In this document: positions 9,105-17,444 of the stretch, one piece after another
Numbering within the stretch: the stretch's first letter is position 1
Layout: each line of letters starts with the position of its first letter
From: Streptomyces sp. NBC_00443
GTDB taxonomy: Bacteria > Actinomycetota > Actinomycetes > Streptomycetales > Streptomycetaceae
DNA: 64,000 nucleotides
Assembly: GCF_036014175.1 (NCBI RefSeq)
Contig: NZ_CP107917.1
Span: forward strand, 2,542,001 to 2,606,000
Direction of reading: 5' to 3'
Notes under the pieces: generated by a model
Databases searched by the model: none
Told to the model about the DNA's origin: nothing
What the model saw: the letters and a program-made list of their open reading frames with translations, nothing else
Program-made: the position numbers and the translations under genes

Positions 9105-11153
9105 GTGAATCAGCCTGCCGAAAACCAGCCCCAGCCAGGCACGGTCAGCCTCGCGCAGTCGTCCCCGACCGTCGGCACGTTCCGCGAGCGGGACGGCGCG
9201 CTGGAGTGGAGCGGCCGCCAGGAGACCGTACGCGTGGAGCCGTGGGGTCCGGACGCGGTCCGGGTGCGTGCCCGGCTCGGTGGTCCGGTCCTCGAAGGAC
9301 TGCCGAACGCCCTTCTCGACGAACCTCCGGCCACGGGGAGCTCGGTCAAGATCGGTGACGGGGAGGCGCAGCTGACCGTGGGCGCGCTGACCGTGCTGGT
9401 CGACGCCGAGGGCCTGATCCGTTTCCTGCGCACCGAGGACGGCGAGGAGGTGCTCGCCGAGGAGCGCGCCCATTTCTGGTGGCCCGGCCCGCGTCTCTAC
9501 ACCGCCGTCGGCAACGGCCACCACCGCCTGGAGCAGCGCTTCGCCGCGTACGACGACGAGAGGCTGTACGGTCTCGGCCAGCACCAGCACGGACGGTTCG
9601 ACCAGAAGGGCCTGGTCCTCGACCTCGTCCAGCGCAACGCCGAGGTCGGCATCCCGGTGCTGTCGTCCAGCCGGGGCTACACCCTGCTGTGGAACAACCC
9701 GGCGATCGGCCGCGTGGAGCTCGCGCACAACGGCACCAGGTGGGTCGCCGACTCGGCCCGCCAGATCGACTACTGGATCACCGCGGGCAGCCCTGCCGAC
9801 GGCCAGCGGCGCTACAGCGCGGCGACGGGCCGTACGCCGATGCTGCCCGAGTGGGCGGCGGGCTTCTGGCAGTGCAAGCTGCGCTACCGCACGCAGGACG
9901 AACTCCTCGCGGTGGCGCGGGAGTACAAGCGCCGGGGCCTGCCCCTGTCGGCGATCGTCTGCGACTTCTTCCACTGGACGCACCTCGGCGACTGGAAGTT
10001 CGACCCGGCCGAGTGGCCCGACCCGGCGGCCATGGTCCGGGAACTGGACGAGCTGGGCGTCAAGTTGGTGGTCAGCGTATGGCCGTCGGTGTCGCCGCTG
10101 AGCGAGAACCACGCCCTGATGGAGCAGCGCGGCTACTTCATCGGCACCCAGTACGGCCCGATGGCACACGCCGACTGGCCCGACAAGGAGGTGGCCTCCA
10201 CGGTCCAGGTGGCGTTCTACGACGCCACGAACCCGGACGCGCGTGAGTTCGTGTGGTCGAAGGTGCGCGACAACTACCTCGTCCCGTACGGCATCACGGC
10301 CTTCTGGCTGGATGCCTGCGAGCCGGAGCTGAAGCCGGGCTTCCAGGAGAATTTGCGCTACTGGACGGGTCCGGGCCTGGAGGTCGGCAACAGCTACCCG
10401 GCCGAGAACTCCCGCACCTTCCACGAGGGCCTGCGGGCACAGGGCGAGGAGGTCATCACCCTCAACCGCTCGGCCTGGGCGGGCAGTCAGCGCTACGGCG
10501 CCGCCCTGTGGTCCGGGGACATCGGCACCGACTTCGCGACCCTGCGCCGCCAGCTCGCGGCCGGACTCAACACCGCGCTGTCCGGTATCCCCTGGTGGAA
10601 CACGGACATCGGCGGCTTCCACGGCGGCGACCCGGACGACCCGGCGTACCGCGAGGTCATGGTCCGCTGGTTCCAGTTCGGCGCGCTGTCCCCGCTGATG
10701 CGTCTGCACGGCTTCCGCGACCCGGGCACGCCGCTCGGCCCGGAGATGACCGGCGGCCCGAACGAGGTGTGGTCGTACGGCGAGGAGGCCGGCCCGATCC
10801 TGGAGAAGTACCTGCGGCTGCGCGAGCGCCTCAAGCCGTACGTCCTTCAGGTCATGCGCGAGGCCCACGAGGAGGGCCTGCCGGTGATGCGGCCGCTGTT
10901 CCTGGAGTTCCCGGGCGACCCGGCGGCCTGGTCGGTCGACGACGCCTACCTCTTCGGCCGCGACCTGCTGGTCGCCCCGGTGCTGTCGGCGGGCGCGACG
11001 ACATGGACGACGTACCTCCCGGCGGGCGCGCGCTGGACGGACGCGTGGACCGGGGAGACGTACGGGGGCGGTGCGGCCGTGACGGTCGACGCCCCGCTGG
11101 ACCGCATCCCGCTGTTCCTGCGGGACGGGGCACGGCTGCCTGTAGCGGAGTAG
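9105..11153 (+). CDS. GH31 alpha-xylosidase (YicI-like)
   Basis: A 682-residue glycoside hydrolase family 31 enzyme without signal peptide, hence cytoplasmic. The family nucleophile is Asp403 in FWLDACEPE, and the acid/base Asp472 is in WSGDIGTDF. The N-terminal beta-sandwich carries the LYGLGQHQHG motif, and IPWWNTDIGGF is also conserved. Within GH31, the FxxWxxLxxW-like substrate region and this genomic company favour alpha-xylosidase over alpha-glucosidase. It would remove non-reducing-end xylose from imported xyloglucan oligosaccharides. The GTG at 9105 has GAGGAG eight bases upstream. It follows the LacI gene closely and ends at a strong hairpin. Xylose release is inferred, not shown. 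Confidence 0.9.
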   Translation: MNQPAENQPQPGTVSLAQSSPTVGTFRERDGALEWSGRQETVRVEPWGPDAVRVRARLGGPVLEGLPNALLDEPPATGSSVKIGDGEAQLTVGALTVLVDAEGLIRFLRTEDGEEVLAEERAHFWWPGPRLYTAVGNGHHRLEQRFAAYDDERLYGLGQHQHGRFDQKGLVLDLVQRNAEVGIPVLSSSRGYTLLWNNPAIGRVELAHNGTRWVADSARQIDYWITAGSPADGQRRYSAATGRTPMLPEWAAGFWQCKLRYRTQDELLAVAREYKRRGLPLSAIVCDFFHWTHLGDWKFDPAEWPDPAAMVRELDELGVKLVVSVWPSVSPLSENHALMEQRGYFIGTQYGPMAHADWPDKEVASTVQVAFYDATNPDAREFVWSKVRDNYLVPYGITAFWLDACEPELKPGFQENLRYWTGPGLEVGNSYPAENSRTFHEGLRAQGEEVITLNRSAWAGSQRYGAALWSGDIGTDFATLRRQLAAGLNTALSGIPWWNTDIGGFHGGDPDDPAYREVMVRWFQFGALSPLMRLHGFRDPGTPLGPEMTGGPNEVWSYGEEAGPILEKYLRLRERLKPYVLQVMREAHEEGLPVMRPLFLEFPGDPAAWSVDDAYLFGRDLLVAPVLSAGATTWTTYLPAGARWTDAWTGETYGGGAAVTVDAPLDRIPLFLRDGARLPVAE

Positions 11154-11161
11154 CCGTGTCG

Positions 11162-11203
11162 GAGGGGGTGGCCGGACGGTGGAGGTCTTCCGGCCATCCC
11201 CTC
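11162..11203 (+). terminator. Hairpin after GH31
   Basis: A 15-bp stem (gagggggtggccgga against its complement, one G-U wobble) with a 12-base loop starts 9 bases after the GH31 stop. It ends the LacI-GH31 transcript. Confidence 0.85.
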
Positions 11204-11260
11204 GGCCACTTACCCAACTTGCCTTCTCGGCACGTCAGTTCATCGGGATAGAGTCGCCGC

Positions 11261-12448
11261 GTGTCCTCGCCTCCGCTCGCCCTCACTCTCGCCAACCAGC
11301 TGCTGCGGCCGGGCTTCGGATCCCGTCGCGGTCCCGACCGGATCTTCGACCGGATCGTCGTGGAGACGGGAGAGGCGAAGGGGGACCGGCAGTTCGTCGA
11401 CGACTTCCGGCTGCTGCTGGGCTGGTGGGCCGGGGCCGAGAACCTCACGCCTCTCGGCTGGCAGTCCGCTCAGGTCTTCGTGCGGCGGCATCTCGCCAAC
11501 CGGGCGCGGGTGCGTGGGCTGATCGCCGGGCACCCGGAGATCGAGCGGGAGCCGGTCGAGAAGCCGGTGTTCGTCGTGGGCCTGCCGCGTACCGCGACCA
11601 CCGTCACGCACTCCGTGCTGTCGCTCTCGGCCGAGCACCGCGGTCCCCTGCTGTGGGAACTGCTCACCCCCGGCCTGGAGCCGTCGCCCCGTGAGCGACG
11701 GAAGGCGGTCACGGCAGGCCGCCGCATGGTCCAGGGAACCAACCTGTTCGCACCGCGCTTCCGCGACATCCACGCGATGGCCGCCGAGGGCCCCGAGGAG
11801 TGCACGTTCGCCCTGCCGCACGCCCTCATGCCGCTGTCGCAGGTGCTGATACCGGAGTACGTGGAGTGGTACCGCGCGCGGGACTTCACCGACGACTACC
11901 GGTACCTCAAGCAGGTGTTCCAGGTCCTGCAGTACGGCCGTCCACGGCGCCGCTGGATCCTCAAGTCCCCGCTGCACCTGGGCAACCTCGACGCGCTGCA
12001 CACGGTGTTCCCGGACGCCACGATCGTGTGGTGCCACCGCGATCCGGTCACCGTCGTGGCCTCCTTCTGCAGCCTGATCGAGCACGGCATGGCCGTCAGC
12101 ACCCGCCCCCTCGACCTGCACGGCATCGGCGCCACCTGGTCCGGCCTGCTGAGCCGTGCCATGCGACGCGGCCTCGCGGCCCGTGCCGCCCTGCCCCGCG
12201 AGGCGGTGGTGGACGCCCCGTACTCCTGGCTCGGTGCCGAGCCCGCCACAGGTGCCCCGAAGCTCTACGACGCGGTCGGCGCCCGCTGGACTGACGCCGA
12301 GGCAGCCCGGCTGGCCGGTGCCGTCGCCCGCCCGAAGGGCACCCGACCGCACCGCTACGACCTGGCCCGCTACGGCCTGACCCGCGCCGAGGTCGAGGAC
12401 GCCTTCGCGGACTACAACGCGCTGCGGGCCGAGGTCGACCGCGCCTGA
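11261..12448 (+). CDS. Sulfotransferase-family protein
   Basis: A 395-residue protein with the PAPS 5'-phosphosulfate-binding loop VVGLPRTATT near residues 105-114, the hallmark of the sulfotransferase fold. A later KSPLHLGNLDAL stretch and WCHRDP fit the 3'-phosphate-binding region. It should transfer sulfate from PAPS to an unknown acceptor. The GTG at 11261 has no ribosome-binding site, but TAGAGT (11249-11254) lies six bases before it, the geometry of a leaderless Streptomyces transcript. It is inserted between the two arms of the xyloglucan locus and convergent to GH12 (36-base gap). I see no LacI-type operator, so it is probably a bystander. Confidence 0.82.
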   Translation: MSSPPLALTLANQLLRPGFGSRRGPDRIFDRIVVETGEAKGDRQFVDDFRLLLGWWAGAENLTPLGWQSAQVFVRRHLANRARVRGLIAGHPEIEREPVEKPVFVVGLPRTATTVTHSVLSLSAEHRGPLLWELLTPGLEPSPRERRKAVTAGRRMVQGTNLFAPRFRDIHAMAAEGPEECTFALPHALMPLSQVLIPEYVEWYRARDFTDDYRYLKQVFQVLQYGRPRRRWILKSPLHLGNLDALHTVFPDATIVWCHRDPVTVVASFCSLIEHGMAVSTRPLDLHGIGATWSGLLSRAMRRGLAARAALPREAVVDAPYSWLGAEPATGAPKLYDAVGARWTDAEAARLAGAVARPKGTRPHRYDLARYGLTRAEVEDAFADYNALRAEVDRA

Positions 12449-12484
12449 GGCGGGACGCGGACCGGCCCCGGCCCTCCCGGCACG

Positions 12485-13201
12485 TCAGCTGCTGCTGACG
12501 GTCAGGTTGTTGGTGGCGAAGTCGAGCCCGCCGGACGACGAGGTGATCTCGTAGCCGAACTGCACGTCGCCGATGGTCTCGCTGCTGGACATCCAGCCCT
12601 TGGTGTTGGCGATCCAGCTGAGGATCGGCTTGATGTCCACGGTGCCGGAGTTGGAGTCGGACGTCCGCAGGAACGAGAAGACCTCGTTCGCGCCGTTGCT
12701 GCCCTTGTAGACGGTCCAGGTGTGACCGCCGAGCGTGACGTTGCCCTGCGAGGTGCCGAGCGGGCCGACGGCGCCGTTGTAGTTGACCCAGAGCATGATC
12801 TCGTAGTCGTAGTCGGTGTCCCAGATGTCGTACGACGTGTTGTACGCGCCGGACGACGGAACGGTGACGTTGTAGCTGCTGGTGAGCGAGCCGAGGGAGG
12901 CGATCGTCTTGTTGATCACCTTCTTGGAGTTGGGGTAGGACTTGATGCCGCCGGTGCCCGGGTGGTTGGCCCAGACACCCCAGTTGGTACCGGAGTTGGC
13001 CCAGATGCACTGGCTGCCGGCGCCGGAGCCCCAGATGTTGTTGTAGAGCGTGTAGCCGTTCAGACTGGTGTTGCCCCACTGGTCGCAGGAGTTCCAGACG
13101 GCGGCCGAGGCGGGGGCGGAGGCGAGCCCGACGGTGGCGCCGAGGGCCATCGCCGGGGCCAGCACGGCCATGGTGATCTTGCGTAGTGCGGTCTTTGCCA
13201 T
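12485..13201 (-). CDS. Secreted GH12 endo-beta-1,4-glucanase / xyloglucanase
   Basis: A 238-residue protein with a Sec signal peptide (basic MAKTALRKIT, hydrophobic core, probable cleavage after ASA at residue 33). The mature part is a lone GH12 beta-jelly-roll with no carbohydrate-binding module. Catalytic glutamates are Glu134 (YDYEIMLWV, nucleophile) and Glu218 (FGYEITSSSGG, acid/base). GH12 contains endoglucanases and xyloglucan-specific endoglucanases; the company of GH74, GH31 and GH95 favours xyloglucan. The ATG at 13201 has AAGGGA upstream and lies 35 bases after the GH95 stop with no hairpin between, so it is the last gene of the leftward operon. Confidence 0.93.
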   Translation of the reverse strand: MAKTALRKITMAVLAPAMALGATVGLASAPASAAVWNSCDQWGNTSLNGYTLYNNIWGSGAGSQCIWANSGTNWGVWANHPGTGGIKSYPNSKKVINKTIASLGSLTSSYNVTVPSSGAYNTSYDIWDTDYDYEIMLWVNYNGAVGPLGTSQGNVTLGGHTWTVYKGSNGANEVFSFLRTSDSNSGTVDIKPILSWIANTKGWMSSSETIGDVQFGYEITSSSGGLDFATNNLTVSSS

Positions 13202-13236
13202 GGTGTCCCTTTCCATGGTGGGGGGAATTGCGGGGG

Positions 13237-15468
13237 TTACCACGCCCCGAGGCTGAGGACGTGGTCTTCTCCGGCGACGAGGTCGAGCGGTCGTGCGTCG
13301 CCGTCGTCGTCGCCGGAAGAAGTCCGGAGTTCGATACGGACCGTGCGGGACGGCTTCAGGACGGCGGTGGCTCCCTCGGGCGTCCAGGTCAGGTCGACCT
13401 CCGCGCCGAACCGGGTGCGCACACCCCGAAGCCGGCCCTTGGGGAGGTGGGGCGGCACGGCGGGCAGCAGGACCAGCCGGTGCGGGGTCGACTGCACGAG
13501 CATCTCGATCAGTACGGCGGGCAGGGTGTGCGCGGCGTCCGCGTTGTAGACGTCGCGGTTCGGGTAGTGGGCGCTCATCAGGGAGGCGTGGAAGAAGTCG
13601 CCGCCCAGGACCTGGTCGAGGGCGTGGGCGACGCGATCGCCGTCCCGGAGGCGGGCCGCGATGAGGCCGTGGTGGAGGTGGCCGTGCGCTGAGTCGTTCT
13701 CGGCGCCGCGCAGTTCAAGGGCGCGGTGGGCGGCCGTCGCGAGGTCGGGGGTGTCGTAGGGGGTGATCTCGTCGAGCGGCCAGACGCCGTAGAGGTGGCT
13801 GAGGTGGCGGTGGTCGTACGTGTCCGCCAGGCCCGGCCGGGCCCATTCGGCGAGGGCGCCGTCGGCGTTGATCCGGTGCGGAGGGAGACGGTCGGCGAGG
13901 GCGCGCCAGCGGTCGGCGTCCGGGGCGTCAGGGGTACCGGAGTGGTAGTCGGCCGCCGTCAGCAGAGCGTGGCGGGCCGCCGAGAGGTCCATCGCGGCGT
14001 TGATCGTGCCCCAGCTCGCGTTCGCCGGGCGGTTCTCGGGTGAGTAGGAGGGGACGACGACCAGGTGACCGTTCTCGTCGGTGCGGGTGAGGAAGTCCTC
14101 GTAGAACAGCGCCACTTCGGCGAGGACGGCGGCGGTGCGCGGGTCACGCTCACCGCGGGTCTCGTCGTGATCGACGAGCGGCTTGAGCAGCCAGTCGGCG
14201 CCCGCTGTCCACAGGTGCAGGGGGTATTCGCGGCTGAAGTGGTAGATGTGCCCGGACACGCCGTCGGTGTGGGCGGGGGCCACGACGCCACGGGTGCCGA
14301 AGATCGCGCGGGCGTTGTCCCGCCAGTGGTCCAACTGGCCCTGGACGAGCAAGGCATGGGCCTCGGTCACCTCCGGGAGCGCTGCCGCGGCGGCCGACGC
14401 GGTCTGGAGGTTGAGGTTGGCGTCGGTGGTGAACGCGCCCGACCAGGCCGTGTTCCAGTCGCCGGTCCACAGGCCGGTCAGCCGGGGCGGCAGCATCCCG
14501 GCGGCGGACAGGAGGTGGTAGCGGCCGGCCGCGAAGAGGCGTTCCAGGAGGGCGGGGCTCTTCGGGCGGCTCACCAGGTCGGAACCGGGCAGGGCCCGTT
14601 CGGCCGCGTCGGCGCCGAGGTCGAGGCCGGCACGGAGGTAGGCGGGCCGGTGCAGGTCGGTGTGGCGGGTGAGGAGGCGGTCGTACGGGTCCTCGTCACC
14701 GTCAGGCAGCAGGGCGCGCAGCGCATGTGCCTCGGCGAGGGCGTCCAGCTCCCCGGCGTGGCGCCGGATGCGGGTGAGGAGCAGCAGCGAGCGGGCGTTC
14801 TCGATGCGCAGACCCGGCAGTGAGGTGCGGGTGCTGCCGCCCGTGATCACGGCGAGGGTGACGCCCGTGTACGCGCGGTCGCTTCCGGGGTAACGGGCGC
14901 GCAGGGTGAGGAGCGCACCCTCGGGGGTGAGGACAGCGCTGTGTCCGACCGCCAAGCCGTATGGGGCGCCCGGAAGTTGGTGATCCAGGGTGACGTCGAC
15001 CGTGAGGCCAGGCTCGGTGAGGTACTGGACGATGACGTCGTCGGCGCGGGAGACGAAGACCTGGCTCCGCCAGCCGCCGCGCCCGGCCGTGCAGACGCCG
15101 GTGGTGAAGTCGACCCGGCGGCGGTAGTCGCCGCGCTCCTCGACGGCCGGGCGGCGCAGTCGCAGCTGGAAGGCGGGGTGGAAGGGCTGCACCCACTGCA
15201 GCGCGCGCCCGTCGGTGAAGTGCTCGGCTGCGGTGACGTCCCCGGCGAGCAGCCGGTCCTGAAGGTGCGGGAGTTCGGCGGCGAGGGCGGGCGGACGGGC
15301 GTGCTCGCCGCCGTTGGGGCGGACCAGGGTGTGGTGGTTGACGATGACCCGGTCGGCGTTCGGATCGCCGAACACCATGACGCCGTGTCGGCCGTTCCCG
15401 CTCAGGAAGGCGTCCTCCCAGCGGGTGGCGGGAGCGGGCTCCCAGGTGCCGTGCACCGGTCCGCTCAT
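13237..15468 (-). CDS. GH95-family alpha-L-fucosidase
   Basis: A 743-residue cytoplasmic-looking enzyme. The N-terminal domain begins AFLSGNGRHGVMVFG, a GH95 signature. The (alpha/alpha)6 catalytic part has TTDANLNLQTASAA (the paired Asn of the active site) and VPSYSPENRP (general-acid Glu). GH95 inverts alpha-1,2-linked fucose; here that would be the terminal fucose of fucogalactoxyloglucan side chains. The ATG at 15468 overlaps the GH42 stop by four bases (ATGA), which fixes the start; the much longer frame upstream is an artefact. The usual segment near the last catalytic Asp is replaced by ENDSAHGHLHHGL, so substrate preference may differ (some GH95 members are alpha-L-galactosidases). 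Confidence 0.85.
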   Translation of the reverse strand: MSGPVHGTWEPAPATRWEDAFLSGNGRHGVMVFGDPNADRVIVNHHTLVRPNGGEHARPPALAAELPHLQDRLLAGDVTAAEHFTDGRALQWVQPFHPAFQLRLRRPAVEERGDYRRRVDFTTGVCTAGRGGWRSQVFVSRADDVIVQYLTEPGLTVDVTLDHQLPGAPYGLAVGHSAVLTPEGALLTLRARYPGSDRAYTGVTLAVITGGSTRTSLPGLRIENARSLLLLTRIRRHAGELDALAEAHALRALLPDGDEDPYDRLLTRHTDLHRPAYLRAGLDLGADAAERALPGSDLVSRPKSPALLERLFAAGRYHLLSAAGMLPPRLTGLWTGDWNTAWSGAFTTDANLNLQTASAAAAALPEVTEAHALLVQGQLDHWRDNARAIFGTRGVVAPAHTDGVSGHIYHFSREYPLHLWTAGADWLLKPLVDHDETRGERDPRTAAVLAEVALFYEDFLTRTDENGHLVVVPSYSPENRPANASWGTINAAMDLSAARHALLTAADYHSGTPDAPDADRWRALADRLPPHRINADGALAEWARPGLADTYDHRHLSHLYGVWPLDEITPYDTPDLATAAHRALELRGAENDSAHGHLHHGLIAARLRDGDRVAHALDQVLGGDFFHASLMSAHYPNRDVYNADAAHTLPAVLIEMLVQSTPHRLVLLPAVPPHLPKGRLRGVRTRFGAEVDLTWTPEGATAVLKPSRTVRIELRTSSGDDDGDARPLDLVAGEDHVLSLGAW

Positions 15469-17444
15469 GAGGCGGCCTCCAGTACGGCGACCCCGTACCG
15501 CCCCAGCTCCACCGAGTCGGCGGTGTCCGCGCCGGTCAGCAGGTCGTGGTGGCGGCCGGGCACGGGGACGGTGACCGGGTCGCGCCCGTGGTTCAGAAGG
15601 AACAGCAGGCCGCCCCGTCGTACCGCCTCCACACCCGCCGGAAGTCCGGCGAGGGTCGGTCGCACACCCGCCCCCGTCGCGATGTCGGCGAGCAATGTGC
15701 GCAGGGCGTGCGGCTCGGGGAGGGTGGAGACGTACCAGGCACGGCCCTTGCGCAGGACGGCGGGCATCCCGTCCAGCTCGCCCCCCTTGTAGGTCGTCAC
15801 GGCGTCCACGTCGTCCGCCGCCTCGATCTCCTCGGACCACAGGGTGCCGTGGAAGCCCTCGACGTCGGTCTTCTCCCCAGCGTCGAGCGGCCACCATTCG
15901 TGCAGCGTGCGGATGCCGAACAGCTTGCGCAGCCGTACGTCCATGCCGCCGGGCCGGACGCGGTCGTCCTCGTCGGCGACGCCGGTCAGGAAGCCGGCGA
16001 CGAGGGTGCCGCCGTTCTCGACGTACGCGACGAGGTGGTCGATGGCCGCGTCCGTCATCAGGTACAGCTGGGGGACGACGACCAGTTTGTAGGCGGACAG
16101 GCCGTGCTCGGGGTGGGCGAAGTCCGCGACGGTGTGCGCCTCCCAGAGGGCGCGGTGCCAGGCACGGACGACCTGCGGGTAGTCGACCTCGCAGGACAGC
16201 CGGCCGTCCTGCCGGCTCGCCCACCAGGCGTTCCAGTCGAGGAGTACGGCGACCTCGGCGGCCTCGACCCGGGTGTCGGCCACCTTCCGGCTCAGCAGCG
16301 CCAGCTCGGCGCCGATCCGCTTGACCTCCTGGTACGTACGGCCGTGCTCGCCCGCGTGGCTGACCATCCCCGAGTGGAACTTCTCCGAGCCCTGCCGGGA
16401 CTGCCGCCACTGGAAGTAGCAGACGGCGTCGGCGCCGCGGGCCACGGCCTGGAGGGACCACAGGCGGTTGAGGCCGGCGGGCTTGGGGTGGTTGACGCCG
16501 CGCCAGTTGACCGGTCCGGCCGCCTGCTCCATGACCGTCCAGGGGCCGCCGCGGGCCTGCGAGCGGGTCATGTCATGGATGAGCGCGCCGTACTGCCCGC
16601 CGAACGGATCGCGCGGATCCGGGTAGATGTCGACCGAGACGACGTCCTCCCGCTCGGCCCAGAGCCAGGCGTCCTGCCCCTGCCAGAACGGCATGAAGTT
16701 GGTCGTCACCGGGATGTCCGGGCTGTGCCGGGCGACGATGTCGCGCTCGGCGAGGTAGCACTCCAGCAGCGCGTCGGACGTGAACCGCTTGAAGTCGAGA
16801 ACCTGCGTGGGGTTCTTCATGTAGTGCGCACGGCGCGGCGGCAGGACCTCGTACCAGTCGCCGTATCCCTGGCTCCAGAAGGTGGTGCCCCAGGCCTCGT
16901 TGAGGGCGTCGAGCGTGCCGTACCTGTCCTGGAGCCAGCGGCGGAAGGCGGCCTCGGCCTCGGTGCCCCAGTCGTAGGTGCAGTACTCGTTGTTGATGTG
17001 CCACATCCGCAGGGCCGGGTGGCCGGCGTAGCGGGCGGCGAGGTCCTCGGTGATGGCGGCGGCGTAGCAGCGGTACGTCGCGCTGGAGTGGGAGAAGTGC
17101 TGGCGGGAGCCCCACCACTCGGTCCGGCCGTCCTCGTCGCGCGGGAGGGTCTCGGGGTGCAGCCGGCCCATCCAGGGCGGGGGCGAGGAGGTGGGGGTGG
17201 CGAGGACGACGCCGATGCCGTTGTCGTGCATCAGGTCCATCAGCCGGTCCAGCCAGCCGAACTCCCTTGCGCCTGGGCGTGGTTCGAGTTCGGCCCAGGA
17301 GAAGACGCCGAGGGTGACCGAGTTCACCCCGGCGTCCTTCATCAGGCGGACGTCGTCGTGCCAGGTCTCCTCGGGCCACTGCTCGGGGTTGTAGTCGCCG
17401 CCGAAGAGAAGGCGGCCGCGGGTGGCGTCGCTCAGGCCGGGCAT
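15465..17444 (-). CDS. GH42 beta-galactosidase
   Basis: A 659-residue GH42 enzyme of normal length without signal peptide. The TIM-barrel opens with GGDYNPEQWP. The acid/base is Glu153 in MWHINNEYC and the nucleophile Glu306 in TVMEQAAGPVNW. Trimerisation and C-terminal domains follow, ending GRYGVAVLEA. It should release beta-galactose, here most likely from galactosylated xyloglucan oligosaccharides once GH95 has taken fucose. Start and stop are both coupled: the ATG at 17444 shares one base with the GH74 stop (TGATG), and its TGA overlaps the GH95 start. Cys residues of the zinc-binding GH42 subtype are not obvious. Confidence 0.92.
   Translation of the reverse strand: MPGLSDATRGRLLFGGDYNPEQWPEETWHDDVRLMKDAGVNSVTLGVFSWAELEPRPGAREFGWLDRLMDLMHDNGIGVVLATPTSSPPPWMGRLHPETLPRDEDGRTEWWGSRQHFSHSSATYRCYAAAITEDLAARYAGHPALRMWHINNEYCTYDWGTEAEAAFRRWLQDRYGTLDALNEAWGTTFWSQGYGDWYEVLPPRRAHYMKNPTQVLDFKRFTSDALLECYLAERDIVARHSPDIPVTTNFMPFWQGQDAWLWAEREDVVSVDIYPDPRDPFGGQYGALIHDMTRSQARGGPWTVMEQAAGPVNWRGVNHPKPAGLNRLWSLQAVARGADAVCYFQWRQSRQGSEKFHSGMVSHAGEHGRTYQEVKRIGAELALLSRKVADTRVEAAEVAVLLDWNAWWASRQDGRLSCEVDYPQVVRAWHRALWEAHTVADFAHPEHGLSAYKLVVVPQLYLMTDAAIDHLVAYVENGGTLVAGFLTGVADEDDRVRPGGMDVRLRKLFGIRTLHEWWPLDAGEKTDVEGFHGTLWSEEIEAADDVDAVTTYKGGELDGMPAVLRKGRAWYVSTLPEPHALRTLLADIATGAGVRPTLAGLPAGVEAVRRGGLLFLLNHGRDPVTVPVPGRHHDLLTGADTADSVELGRYGVAVLEAAS

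Noticed and set aside
11261..12448. Sulfotransferase as part of the xyloglucan system
   Set aside because: It lacks the LacI operator, has its own leaderless start, and no step of xyloglucan breakdown needs sulfation.
15469..16461. N-terminal extension of the GH95 frame
   Set aside because: This stretch lies inside GH42 on the same strand in another frame. The ATGA overlap at 15465-15468 fixes the GH95 start.
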